From Nematopogon swammerdamellus (Eukaryota; Arthropoda; Insecta; Lepidoptera; Adelidae): a stretch of 64,000 bases of DNA. The translations under genes and the position numbers were made by a program. Position 1 is the stretch's first letter. Every line of letters begins with the position of its first letter. Shown in pieces: positions 11,701-23,176 of the stretch. Below the pieces are notes generated by a model. The model ran no database searches and had not been told where the DNA came from. It was given only the letters and a program-made list of their open reading frames with translations. The DNA lies in the NCBI GenBank assembly GCA_946902875.1, contig OX336355.1:7027347-7091346 (forward strand). The letters are read 5' to 3'.

Positions 11701-12923
11701 TGCTTGTTCGCACAAGATTCAGTTCATTCTCTATGATATCACGAGAAAATGCCTCGTGGTAAGAAGACGTAACATAAGGTCGAAGAGCAACTGGAATTCT
11801 GGCTAAACTATCAAATTATAACGTGGGTAGTTAGGTTCTTCAAACACTAAATTCATATTGGTAGGTTAGCCATGTAGCTGTGTGAATTAATTCTCCTTAG
11901 TTCTGCAAGGGAGAGAGGGTTCGCTTCGTGGGAGTGAGTAGTACCATAGTGTGTAGTATTTATTGAGGTTAGGTACTAGGAAGGCCAGGTAAATACCCCA
12001 CAGTGGTTCTCCTTAGTCCTGCTAGGGGGAGAGGTCCAAAGTGTTATGATCTGTTAGAGCGATACCTATTCTATCTGGCGAAGAGGTGGCGGTACTCTAA
12101 GGACCGGTGCAAGCTGAGCTGACCGTCTGAGGAGGAAACCTGTGGTAGCCTTCTTTCGATAGGCGGAGCCCGTCGGACGAAGTACTACGAGGTTAGGATA
12201 GGGACCACACACACACTTACACACACACGCACGCCTTTAGGATTTGGGGTCCGTAGGGGCCCTAAATCATCCACATTACACCACGAATTTCTTTTTAAAT
12301 CTCTTCCTAAGAGAAACAGTTTCTTCACAGGATAGGAATCAAAGGGGGCCATTAGGTATACAAAATAGAGCTGCTGGTAGTAAAGCAGCCCTATATGGAT
12401 GATGGCCACTGTGAGGAGCGTGGAGAGCCCGGGTGAGGAAACCCGGACTCGTGGAGCTCCTTACTTCCCCCTCCGGGGGGAAATTGTTCGAATAATTTGA
12501 AAATTACTGGTTAACACAATTTCTGGGAGGAGAGAATACAGACAATTACAATGTGATGGAAGAGACACAGTGATATAGGAGAGGCGGACTTAGGCAGAAA
12601 ATTACATATGTATTTAGAATATTATTCGAAGAACAAAGGTTAGGATAGAAAGCTAGGGATTGAGTTAGTACTCTGGGTTATACGGTTACACAACGCTTCC
12701 TCGAAGAGAGGAAGATACAGGGTCCATCTACACTTAATTCAGTGTATACGTATGTATACATTGCTTGAGTTTACCTAGAGATCACTTGAATGCTAAAAGC
12801 AGGCCATGTTTTATTTTAGAGGTTACTCGCGGAAGCGTGGAATTTCGGAATAATTATTCGACAACACCTATCAGGTGAAGTATAAATACAAAATATACTT
12901 TGGTGGGAGGCTAGTTCGTCGCA
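11549..12923 (+). repeat. Right copy of the long direct repeat
   Basis: Matches 1-1037 nearly perfectly, with one 341-bp segment (12,335-12,675) absent from the left copy. Homology ends at CGCA (12,923). Immediately after it the DNA changes to AT-rich sequence with a transposon tail, which makes 12,923 the probable right boundary of the whole unit. No target-site duplication can be checked because the left boundary lies outside the window. Confidence 0.85.
12335..12675 (+). other. 341-bp segment present only in the right repeat copy
   Basis: In the left copy three bases (787-789) stand in its place. It contains two strong short hairpins: CCCGGGT...AACCCGG around 12,429-12,448, and CCCCCTCCGGGGGG around 12,467-12,480. 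It was either inserted in the right copy or deleted from the left one. No terminal repeats or ORF were recognised. Confidence 0.75.
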
Positions 12924-13928
12924 CTATAGTTGATGGGAAGAATCAAGCTATCCGTAGAATTGTTTTTTATTAAAATCGGTTCAGTGGTTCTCAAGTTATA
13001 AGCGGACAGACAGACATACATACATACATACAGAAAGCAGACGTTGAATTTTATTAAAGGTAAGGATAAGTAAACGTAGCTTCAACGTGGTTTGTGTTTT
13101 AAGTCTGTTCTATGTTTTTTTTTTTCAAAATAACAATATTATTGTTCGCGAAATGTAACTTGCACATGTAATAATTAACACTGTCCAACATGTGGGGACA
13201 GCCGAGCCGTATCGTTCCTCCTCCAGCGCGTCAGTCTGATGGGAACGCAGCGAACGTTGTGGCGGCCTTTCCGTCTTCGGTGCCCATGGATGAGATTTCG
13301 TCGTTGGTGGCTCCCAGTACCTGGACGATTCGCATCCCAATTTATTTAGAACTTATATTGTTTTCTAGGTGTTATAATTAAATACTTTTTAGTTTAGATT
13401 AAAATTGTTATTAATTTAGTTTATATAAAAAGTAAGTTAAGTATTGGAGTTTAATTCGGACGTTTATTTTCTGTTATTTAATTTTATTTGTTTTTTGTGT
13501 CTTAATAAAATGTTTTGTGTAAATCTAGAACATCAACATTATCATAAACCATTCAACAACAAAAAAATCAACAATTCCAATCGTGTCAACCCTACCCATA
13601 GGTCCAAAAAAATAAACAACGATTCAACCGTCCGGCTCCGGCATATGTAAAGTAGTTATGGGGTCACAGGAACAAGGGAAGAGACCCGACGACGCTCCCC
13701 AAACAAAGGACCGCAGACCCGACCGACAACCCTTCTGGAAGTTTTTATACGACGACGCGGTCGGGTACACTTTTGCTTTCAAGATGAACTGAGATTTTGG
13801 ATGGGGTCAATTTATAAACTAAGCTTTAAATATCGGTCATTTGCGTTTAGTGCGGGAAGGCGGCAAGCTTCCTAGCTAGGTTTCAAGCGGAAGAAGTTTT
13901 TAAGCTACTGTTAATGTATTACATTATC
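12924..13928. other. AT-rich DNA with transposon remnants
   Basis: A dispersed-element tail, AATCGGTTCAGTGGTTCTCA followed by CAGACAGACA(TACA)n at about 12,975-13,035, resembles common lepidopteran LINE 3' ends. A GC-richer piece at about 13,190-13,345 is a diverged relative of 18,405-18,560 (shared GCGTCAGTCTG, GGTGCCCAT and CGTTCCTC words), so it is a repeat and not a gene. The rest shows nothing. Confidence 0.5.
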
Positions 13929-14276
13929 TGTTTTTTTTTATGGAAACTAACACGGTCGGCTACATCCGTGATGTCAGCCCATAGCACTGGGTGAACTAGG
14001 TGCCATGTCAATGCTTCCCTTCGGTCGATGGACGGAAAACACAAACTATTTAAGTAGCCGTTTCGACTGACGTTTCATTTAGTGCGGTACTACCAAGGGT
14101 TGAACCCTACCACGTAGTAAGGTAAGAAGGGAAGGGACCTTCAGTTTTACGTGGAATCCGAACCACGGTCAGCCTCCAACGGTCGAGCGGTCCCCCATCC
14201 AAGTACTGATCGGCCCAAGCGTTGCTTAACAATCAATAGCAACAGTCGACTGCCTGCACCACTGAGCTATCCCCAA
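13929..14276 (-). mobile_element. Chimeric 5S/tRNA-headed SINE, near full length
   Basis: Read on the minus strand, it has a tRNA-like D-arm region (AGCTCAGTGGTGCAGGCAG), a 5S-rRNA-like block (TTAAGCAACGC, then AGTACTTGGATGG), a tRNA T-arm-like GTGGTTCGGATTCC, the shared core (CTTACTACGTGGTAGG), and a 3' tail ending TTTCCATAAAAAA. An internal deletion has shortened the tail. The terminal poly-T on the + strand marks the A-tail. Confidence 0.8.
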
Positions 14277-14279
14277 GAT

Positions 14280-15344
14280 GTACAGCTATGTTTCAGGCAA
14301 AAACGTATGGCCCTCATGACCACTCTGGGTCATACGCTAGGCCCGCAATGTCGAGCCGAATCGTTCGAAAAACGAACGTGACTATAGACGTTGAATTTTC
14401 AAAAATCTTTACCCACCGTAATTTAAAAACCCATATTTAAAAAAATATTGCCTAAATCGGAGGAAATACATAAAACGATCTTGAACATTTTGTACTTTCA
14501 AATAAATATTCCAAGTACCAATATGAAGTGGACAAAATCATAGAAAAAAGTTTGAGCTTTTGAATTGTTTAATATTTTATTAAAATTTTAATAATATATG
14601 AAAAATGTCACTCGTCAAGGTGGACATAAAATTAAACTGAACAATATTCACACATGCCCATGTTCATAATTAACGCCCTCATAACCGCAGTTAAAGCCGC
14701 ACGCTGTCTTTTTTCAACAATAAAAATTGCAATTAATATGTTAATGAAATAATTTTTACTTTTTGCAACCGGGCGCGAAGAAGTCAAAACCGTTTACCTT
14801 TAATTTGTTTTTTATTATTTAAAACTGATCTATGGAACTGTTTCATTATTGTTTTATTTTTTTAAATAAATCATTTATTATGAGAAACTATAGATAATTT
14901 TTGCATTTTATATGAATTTCTGTATGCACCTTGGATATGCACACGTATCACATTAGGCCCATTTTTATACTTACTGATATATGTTTTTTTAATTTAAATA
15001 TTTTTACAATTTATACAGCCTGCCTCAAAACTATATGCAGTAGCTAGTTGCTTCTTCGTTACTTCGCATAATATGTTTTATACAAATTATATCGAAAGAA
15101 AAAACCTTCACCGGATGCGGGCTAAAAGCTGCGCTGCTGACCCTACCACGTAAGAAATATTAAAGAATACTAAATGACCCTCTTTTATTTTTCTTTTGTT
15201 GCGACATCTACACTGAGGGCGACGGGGACACATTTCATGTTTACCGAAGATTTTTCATGAAAAAAATTGCATATTTTATTTTATTAAGTTTTTCAATAGC
15301 TCCAATAACGCTATAATATTTTAATATTATATATGTTTTTACAT
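14280..15344. other. AT-rich intergenic DNA, nothing recognised
   Basis: Long A/T runs and no ORF or repeat family I can name. The stretch at 15,120-15,240 is slightly GC-richer without a recognisable pattern. Confidence 0.5.
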
Positions 15345-15440
15345 AATCCGGTACGGATTAAGTCACTCAGCCTTGATTCAGAGGGGCCAGAGCACAAACT
15401 CCGACCAGCCGATATCATTTCCGAGTAGGTGTCTTGCCGG
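15345..15440 (-). mobile_element. 3' fragment of the tRNA-headed SINE family
   Basis: Diverged copy of the tail seen intact at 30,230-30,330: a variant of the ATGTAATCCGG end, a GAGGGGCC word and CTCCGACCAGCC. A second fragment lies at 16,255-16,380 (CTCCGACCAGCCAATA, GGTAGGTGCCATACCGG, ACTGGACTTGAGGAGGACAC). Confidence 0.7.
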
Positions 15441-15789
15441 AGACTACGCTATGGATTTCATATCATAAATAGTTATCTATAAAAAAAATTAAAGCAGCTA
15501 GCAAAGCGAATTTGATAACAAGAGCAAACTTTACGCCAGTGTGTGTGTCATACATCTACGATAGCTGTTCTAGTTGTATTCATAGAAGTCTTCTTTCTCA
15601 TTCTTTCGTTAAAATCTGACGCGATATTGAACTAAATAATGAAATATTCTACATTATACCCCATACATATCATTACATTACCCCACAGATAGATGTACCC
15701 ACACAGTGTATTGATAGACACAGTTGTAATATCGTTTCGACAAATAGCAGACTGTCCATTATTTGGTCGATAAAGGGTTGAGTAACGAC

Positions 15790-15950
15790 CACGCGATGTC
15801 CCCAAGTGTGCGTGCGTGCGTACACGCTTAACTGCGTGTGTGTGAGTGCACGCACGCCTGTGTGCGTGTGTACTCGATGCGTAGGCGCAACTGTGTGCGT
15901 GCGCAAGTGACAGCTGGCTCCCGCGGTGCCGTAGGGGTGTGTGCATCAAA
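15790..15950. repeat. TG/GTGC-rich low-complexity tract
   Basis: Alternating GTGTGCGTGCGTG-like sequence. The 77-105 codon minus-strand ORFs over it (Thr/His-rich) are translations of the low-complexity tract. Confidence 0.7.
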
Positions 15951-16254
15951 TTTTTTCTACTCCAAGGAAACTAATCAGACGGACCATCAAACCAACACGC
16001 ATCGCCCGGCAGACAAAGAGCCAGTCATTGTACAATTGGAAGGAGCTATTATAATTCTATTGCAAATGCTCATCATTGTTGGAGATGAGCAGTCCTGAAT
16101 CAAGGAGTAAGATCAAAGCATTATCATGGTGAGATATGTAATTGTGAATCGATAACTATAAAAGTTTGTTTTGTTATGTTAGTATTTTCGAGCAAATGGA
16201 AGAGAAAAATAAGTATTTAGACTCTAAAACACATGTAACTGCAGACGCCAAAGC

Positions 16255-16380
16255 AAATGCTCCGACCAGCCAATAAATAACACACCGAGAAGATCAAGGT
16301 AGGTGCCATACCGGAAAATTTACATTGTATTGCTGGCTATACTGGACTTGAGGAGGACACGGCCGAGGCTGCTATTTGTA
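16255..16380 (-). mobile_element. tRNA-headed SINE fragment
   Basis: About 120 bp matching the SINE tail in 33,770-33,895, reverse oriented and truncated at both ends; TATTACAAAAATAAATAAAT follows directly. Confidence 0.7.
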
Positions 16381-17588
16381 TTACAAAAATAAATAAATAA
16401 ATTTATTTAAAACATTTAATTACAAAAATTAAGTGAAGGTCTCTTTACTTAGACATTGTCGACTTGCACAAACATAACATAACTCCTAATTATATTTATA
16501 TATTGTACCTACTAGCTTTTGCCCTCGGCTTCGCTTCGTTCGTTTAGGGTTTTACCTTTTTACTCACAGCTCAGACCGCCGATGAATCCATTAAAAAAAT
16601 AAAAAAATTGACGTTACAGGCCAGCCGTAGAAACTTCGCTTTATTTATTAGGATTCCGAAGTTATCTTAAAAAACTATAAATTGAAGCCTTACAATACAT
16701 ATTATTATGCGTATACGAGAAACATGAATCCAACCTGACAACCCTATGGCGACAGTAAAAAGTTAAGCATAATAAGATGCTAAATGCACCAGCACCATTT
16801 ACCATTTGCCGTGACCGCAAAAACCTTAACAGTTTGTACGTTTTGAAAGAAATACACAACCAACTGTTAAAACTGCAATAAAAATCCTAGTCATTGTATA
16901 GAGAACATATGTACTTCAATATCAAATATGAAATAGATTTCATAATATTTTTATTCAGTATTTAAATTAAACAAAATAACCTAATACAATAAAATTAAAC
17001 TAAAATTAAGAAATATGATAAAACTAAACTAAAATAACTTATAAACTAAACATAAAATAAATATGAAATTAATACATCTATTACAGTGGTTAAATCGAGT
17101 TCAATGAAGAAGAAAAAAACGAGTTGAATAAGAACCTCGCGCCACTGGAATGTGATACCAGCGTCTTCCCACTAATCCACCGGATCCACAAATAAAAACA
17201 TTAGGCAGCCCTGTTTAACATCCCTTAACAATGCGTTAAAAGTCTATGTCATAGCCGCAGGGCCCAGAACCACTCCCTGCGTGCCCCCTAGCGCCGCGGC
17301 TGCTAACTATATTTCAAATGTAATTAAATGTTACGAAATTGAAAAACTGGACATAACCCTGCGGCTAAAAGATGTTTAGTGAAAATAGAACAGTCCCAAT
17401 TAGCTTAAAAGCTGTTACACGTTCCGAACTCGATAAAGTTAATTTATTGACAAAATAAATGAAGTTTTAAATATTGAATAATAATCCTAAGTTATCGTTG
17501 CCTAAATACATTTTTTCCCGCGGCTTTGATCGTATTAGTTCCAAGGAGGTGCGCTTGGTTAACATAATTTAAGTTAAATAACTCGCTC
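16381..17588. other. AT-rich intergenic DNA, nothing recognised
   Basis: TAAA-rich low complexity at about 16,960-17,085 and scattered AT-rich sequence. The phrase near 16,515-16,560 (CTCGGCTTCGCTTCG) is a common moth repeat motif also seen near 47,640. Confidence 0.45.
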
Positions 17589-17595
17589 ACTAGAT

Positions 17596-17982
17596 TTTTT
17601 TTTTTTATGGAAACTGACACGGTTGGCTACATCACCTACAACGTCCGTGATGTCAGCCCATAACACCGGGTGAACTAGGTGCCATGTCAGTGCTTCCCCC
17701 TTTGATCGTGCCGGCTACACTGAACTGGTCGGAAAACACAAACTATTTACATGGCCGTTTAGACCGACGTTTCATTCAGTGCGGTGGTACCAACCCGGGC
17801 GGGTTAAACCCTATCACCAAGTAAGATTAGGAGGGAAGGGACCTACAGTTTTACGAGGAATCCGAACCTCGGTCAGCCTCCAACGGTCAGCGGTCACCCA
17901 TCCAAGTACTGACCGCACCCAGCGTTGCTTAACATGCAATAGCGACAGTTGACTGTCTGCACCACTGAGCTATCGAGGCGAG
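17596..17982 (-). mobile_element. Full-length chimeric 5S/tRNA-headed SINE with target duplication
   Basis: The best reference copy. A 7-bp direct repeat ACTAGAT flanks it (17,589-17,595 and 17,983-17,989). Minus-strand order: tRNA-like 5' part (CGATAGCTCAGTGGTGCAGA), hairpin GACAG-TCAA-CTGTC, 5S-like GTTAAGCAACGCTGG and AGTACTTGGATGGGTGACCG, tRNA T-arm-like CGAGGTTCGGATTCCTCG, shared core CTTACTTGGTGATAGG to TTGGTACCACCGCACTGAAT, then a family-specific tail ending TTTCCAT plus an A-run. Length about 387 bp. Confidence 0.9.
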
Positions 17983-18224
17983 ACTAGATATACCACTCAA
18001 TCGCATACCTTTTTGCGGAAATACAAATACATATTGTACAAATGAAGATAAAACAAAATTTTCATTAATTTAATTGTTGTGGAACAATGCGCTCCTCAAA
18101 TTTAAAACGGTTCGATCAAAGAGAATTTTTAGCGGAAATTCCAGACATTATCACAGTTAAACTTTAGAATAAATCATGTTAATTTTCCCAAACGCCATAC
18201 TAAGTAATTCTATTAAATACTTTT

Positions 18225-18350
18225 GGTGTCGAACGACGCTCATGGATATTCGCCCGTATGCGGGGGTTGCGAATGACATACCTGCCTGACAGGCGCCTAT
18301 TCATGGCCCTCTTGAAGGGACCGAGTCTGTACTTGGGGGGAAATAAATTG
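18225..18350 (-). mobile_element. LINE reverse-transcriptase ORF, C-terminal fragment
   Basis: On the minus strand it matches the end of the ORF intact at 34,905-35,210: FPPKYRLGPFKRAMNRRLSG-type sequence followed by a HARMSMSVV-like end. It belongs to the CR1/Jockey-like non-LTR group by the FKR...RHL ending. Heavily truncated. Confidence 0.6.
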
Positions 18351-18404
18351 GACAAGATGTCTCTTTTGGTTTGCCAACTAAAAATATAGGTATATTCCAG
18401 ACGA

Positions 18405-18640
18405 TTCGTTCCGCGTCGTTCCTCATTCAGCGCGTCAGTCTGGCGGGCGGTGCTGGCCGAGGGGAAACGCAGCGAGTGTTATGGAGGAATTTCCGCCGTC
18501 TCGTCGTCGTCGCGTCGGTGCCCATAGCTGATGTTTCCTATCTCGTTCAATTAATTATGTTTCTGTTGGTTTCTGGCTGCCGAGCGGCATTTTTTAGCAT
18601 TACAAAATATGTATTTCGAATTTATAAAAAAAAAACAGTC
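18405..18640 (+). repeat. Dispersed repeat related to 13,190-13,345
   Basis: GC-richer stretch sharing words (GCGTCAGTCTG, GGTGCCCATAG, CTGCCGAGC) with the earlier copy. The two copies are diverged with no common reading frame, so the 96-codon ORF here is not supported as a gene. Family unknown. Confidence 0.4.
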
Positions 18641-18659
18641 AAACAGACACTACCGAACT

Positions 18660-20224
18660 AATTCGCATGTATATAGTAACATGAGCTACTTAGCTCGTTC
18701 TCCGCGCATCCACAACACACGTGCACGGAATCTCACCGTGCGAACTATCTCCTAATCAAATACGTTCCTAATTAGCTTCCTCGCGGCGCAGCCCGCACCG
18801 CCAACCCCACGATAAACAAAAAACCTCATTTGAATACTCACTTCTTCTTAACTTTTTAAGGGGTGGCATGTATGAGAATTCAAATAGACAACAGACCCGT
18901 CTACTTTTACAAAATATGCAAGATCGAGCTAATCTTATGGCCACCGTTTCATTTTATTGTAATTATTATTTTAAAAAAATATTCCTAATTATATTATATT
19001 AAAAAATATATATAATTACTATATTATCTATTCGTTGGCGGCTGCCAGAAAAGTTGAGTTGTATTTAAATTAATGTATTAAATTATTGTAAAAATGCATT
19101 TAATTATTGTCATTTCATGAAACAATATATCTAAAAAGTACATAAAATAATTATGTTGATCGTGAAATTACTTCTGCATACATCTTCAAAACTTTCAAAA
19201 TAATGAAAACCCGAGAAATATCCTTGCGAGCGGCCAACGAACATGTATACCCCTTAAGCTCTTAAGTTTCTACCTGCATCGGACCCAACGTATAATTTAA
19301 ATAAATTCCCGAACCTAATCTCGATAATACAATAATGCCCTCAGAAACTTTATAAACAAAAACACTGCATTATACCAGCCCGTTGCGGATTTGAATGTCT
19401 TTCCCAAAGAGAAAAAAAAGCGCTAATGACAATATGGACAGACAAAAAGGCGGGCGTGTAAGAAAAGACATGAATACTGGAACGTAGGGTGCGAGTGTGT
19501 CGTCGCATTACATTAGCGGTTTTTTAGCAAAATAGCGTCTAGTTTGCATGATGCCTGATTGATATGCTGCGAGGTGTTTTTGAATATAATTAGGACGATG
19601 TGAACTGTCTTTGAATTTCACTTAACGTTCTTGAAAGTGAGATCTCATAATGATGTTTGATGAAATTACCATTAATAAATCGGGCCTTCTAAGAGGATGC
19701 ATGAGAGCAAGAATGTTTCATTTTAATATTTGTACATCTTAGTTGAGGTACCTACACTTTTATTTATACCAATAATTAATTAAAATTATAAGTTTGCCGG
19801 TAAGTTTCAAGCAGATTCAAATTTTGCATCCGTTCTTTAAAGACAATAAAGTATTCATATTTTGATTCTTGTGCATAATTAAAAACGAACAAAAGAAAAA
19901 AAAAGTGTTAAAAAGGAATAAATCGATACAAATTTCCCAATTCTAATATTTCAGTGTTTTAGAATTAATTAGTTTGGATTTAATGTATGGTCCCGAAAAT
20001 GTTAATTTAGTTTTAAATTCTTATTTTCTTAACTACTATATAAAAATCGTTCAAATGCGAGTTTTACTCGCGCACGGATTGTTCCGTAGATCCGCTAATC
20101 ATACCTGTCAAAAAATCATATTAACTGTCTATATTTTGTCTTCCTACAATGCAAAATATAAAGACATTGTGGCGCCATTTATTATTCAGTAGCATGACTA
20201 ATCGATTCTTAGCACGTTTTTTGT
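18660..20224. other. AT-rich intergenic DNA, nothing recognised
   Basis: A GC-richer block at 18,690-18,820 stands out slightly but shows no ORF or motif. The remainder is AT-rich, with no element boundaries recognised. Confidence 0.45.
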
Positions 20225-20400
20225 ATGGAGAACCCCTTAATTTTTTTCTTTTAGCATTATTTTTTGGCACATCCGAAAATTTCAACCGAATACCGATTAC
20301 GGTCCAAAAGATACACGGACGGACGAGCGGACAGACAGACCGACAGACAGACAGATGACGTAGGGTTAGTAATAAGAGTCCATATGGATAAGGAACCCTA
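20225..20400 (-). mobile_element. Dispersed element with TTCCGTA end and CAGACAGACAG block (family C)
   Basis: Reverse copy of a family that in + orientation runs: ACGGTTCCGTATCCG, GTCTGTCTGTC, AGGGCTGTATCTTTTGAACC, ATTTTCACAGAATATGTGTT, and ends near a GTTCGACTCGCACTTGGCC motif. Here only the start half is present. Other copies: 21,820-22,155, 37,085-37,490, 50,330-50,595, 59,645-60,020 and 63,775 to the window end. Confidence 0.75.
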
Positions 20401-20515
20401 AAAATGAATATTGTTTGTTCGTTCGTCGTCCGTTCGTCTTTTATGCGTTCGTAAACCGTTCATTCGATTACGATGAAACTTCGGTGGGTTGTTGTGGGCG
20501 CGCCCGCGAAGGTTT

Positions 20516-20768
20516 TTTTTTTTTTATGTAATCCGGTATGGGTGGCTGAGTCGGAGGGGCCTAAGCACATGCTCCGACCAGCCAATATCACCTCCGTGAA
20601 GGTAGGTGCCATATCGGAGACTTCCCTGGATAGCTGGCTATATTGGACTAGAGGAGTACACAACCGAGGCTGCTATGCGGCCATCTTACATCCAGTGCGG
20701 TGGTAACGACCCAGCCCAGTCGGCTACAATTTGAGCCTACCACCTTGTAAGGGGCAAGGGTTTCTGAC
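20516..20768 (-). mobile_element. tRNA-headed SINE, 5'-truncated
   Basis: Starts with the A-tail (poly-T on +), then ATGTAATCCGGTATGGGTGG, and runs to the shared core at CCACCTTGTAAGGGGCAAGG. The tRNA head is missing. Confidence 0.85.
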
Positions 20769-21044
20769 AAAAACGCTAGCGGAGGCACGGGCAAAAGCTA
20801 CCATAGTTCAAAATAAAAATACACAGTCCTCTTAACAAATCAAATAATCCTATAAGACCTTACCGTCGTCGCCATAATCGAGTTTCACGCGAACACATTT
20901 GTATACTGACTGACCCTTCGAATTTTTCGCATTCCATTTCAACATATTCAAATTCTGCATCCGCTCTGTCTACAGAGTATTCCGCTTTTGATGCCTATGC
21001 ATACATATGTTAGTTTTTTGCTATCTATATATGTATATACATAC

Positions 21045-21390
21045 ATGCATACATACATACCAAAAGCTGTATCCCGACAATTGGGGTAAGCAGAGTAGGC
21101 GGTGTTGTGCTGCAAGTACTCTTGTAAATTACAGCAAAACACCGCGACCACCGCACATTTAGCAAAGTTTTAGGACAAGATAACTCTATCAAGCAGCAAG
21201 TAAGGCACCGAAGACCCACCTGCTACATGACTCGAAGGGGGACCGTGGCAAGGTGCGAGGTGGCTAGCCTGTCGCCCTTATGCACGGAATCTTATCCTTA
21301 TCCCTTAGTCGCCTTTTACGACATGCACTTGGAGAGATGCAGTTGGGCTAATCGTTTTATGTACCGACCCCACACGGTACTATCGTTAAG
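21045..21390 (-). mobile_element. SINE-like element with (CATA)n tail, near full length
   Basis: On the minus strand it begins near ACCGTGTGGGGTCGG and the conserved block GCATCTCTCC...GTCGTAAAAGGCGACTAAGG, passes GTGGGTCTTCGGTGCCTTAC and GGTGTTTTGCTGTAATTTAC, and ends in a (TATG)n microsatellite tail. Same family as 60,475-60,812 (+), 39,265-39,541 (-) and a partial at 48,040-48,160 (-). A short tandem tail is typical of elements mobilised by CR1/RTE-like LINEs. Confidence 0.8.
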
Positions 21391-21819
21391 TATCTACGAG
21401 TATTCTATCTACGAGTATATATCGTGATAAGAAAACGTATGATGTGATGATACAAAAAAATATGAGAGGAAGGGTAGACGAATCTCACGTTAAAAAGGCA
21501 GGTGCTCAGTTGATGTATTCAGAATTTTTTTGATGATGTAATTAATCAAGAAATCACCCTCTCCCGGCACATCTGTTGGTTATTATACTGACCTATATCG
21601 GAAGGACACAGATTGGGGCCGACGACGACGTCGGCTGAAAGTGAAATGTTGATTACAAAGTTGGTTTAAAGCTGGAAGAAATTAACATAATGATTCGAGT
21701 CAATTATTCGATTGAGATTTAATGGAAAGCAAACAAAAACTGTTTCCTACACCTGTCTATATTAATTTGGTTGTTCGTTTTGTATTGTTTCTTTCACGTG
21801 TGAGTGTTTAACATTTTTT

Positions 21820-22157
21820 TACGGTTCCGTATCCGTCGTACGGGATCCTTCATCCTATTACTAGGGCCTACGCCGTCTGTCTGTCTGTCTTTCTGTCCGA
21901 GGGCTGTATCTCTTGAACCGTAATTGGTAGCCCGTTGACATTTTCACAGAATATGTGTTATTATTGACGATATAACAAAAAATAATAAAAATAATAAAAA
22001 GTAAAAAATTCACGGAGGTCCCCATACAAGAAACTAAAAAGTGTAACCGCGCCATCTACCGAAAACAGTATGAAGCAGCCCTGACCATGACGTGGCGATA
22101 CGGAACCCTCGGTTCGCGAGTTCGACTGGCACTTGGCCGGTTTTTTTTTTAAATTCA
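21820..22157 (+). mobile_element. Family C element, full-length copy
   Basis: Runs from ACGGTTCCGTATCCGTCGTA to the end motif GATACGGAACCCTCGG, then GCGAGTTCGACTGGCACTTG and a T-run. The two termini are loosely inverted (GGTTCCGTATC / GATACGGAACC). The GAGTTCGACT word resembles a tRNA B-box. No coding capacity; ORFs across it are spurious. Confidence 0.75.
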
Positions 22158-23176
22158 AACAGACAGCCTGTATGTAGGTAACCTTACAGAGTGCGATAAT
22201 AGATACATAGAGTACACACAGGGTAAATCGACCATATTATTGTTACTGAATGTAGAGTAGACCGGTCGATCCTAGCTAGGGTGTTATCCGAGCAGAGCGT
22301 AGCCGGCACTACAAAAGGGTAACACCACTGGCACGGCACCTAGCTCCGACAGGAACATGATGTAAAGGGCTGACAAGGCCCTTCAAAGTTTAATCAAATT
22401 AACACACTATGTGTATTAATTAATCATACATATAAAATTAAGGTTACCAACATAACATAGCGTCACGCCTGTTTCCCGGTGGGGTAGGCAGAGACAACTG
22501 ATCTTCACGTGCCACGATCCTGACACACCACTGCCGTCTCTACCACACTCATAATGTTCTTCATACATCCTCGTCGGTAACGGGTACAACGCACTTGACC
22601 TTTTTTGAGCACATGCCCGATTTGGTCTAGGTACGTGCGTCTAGGGCGAGGTTAAGGCTTAGGTTACTAAATATATTTTAAATGTTTTTCATAGACTCAA
22701 AAAAGGCTAGAAATAAGAATCTTATTAGAAACGTAAAACTTTGAAGTTAATTATTATAAATATTTAATAAATACCTCAACTATTATCAGCATATTGATAA
22801 TAGCAATTATAACATTATAGGAAACTAGATGTCCGCGTATTCACTTCGCGGGAAAATATCATTTAACCATCTTTAGACTTTTTTTTAAATAAAAGCGCGA
22901 TATGGTAGCGCCACTACGGCCACGAGCCACCCATAGGGTGTCTAACGATGCCCAAGAACATTCGGTCGTATGCAAGGGTTGCGAATCAGTAGATTAAGTA
23001 TAGTATTATCTAAGTACATTATTAAGTATCGATATCTATAGTAGGTACTAGACGACCCTTTCTCTACATCACTCCTGAAAAAAAAAACCGACCAAGACTT
23101 GTTGACCAGCTTGTAAACTGAGTTCACAATGACACATGCTAGTGTTGTATGGCACGGCACACCTTATCGTCTCATG
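22158..23176. other. Intergenic DNA, little recognised
   Basis: Weak similarity around 22,470-22,640 to common moth repeats (GCCTGTTTCCCGG...GGGGTAGGCAGAG). No gene or complete element seen. Confidence 0.4.
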
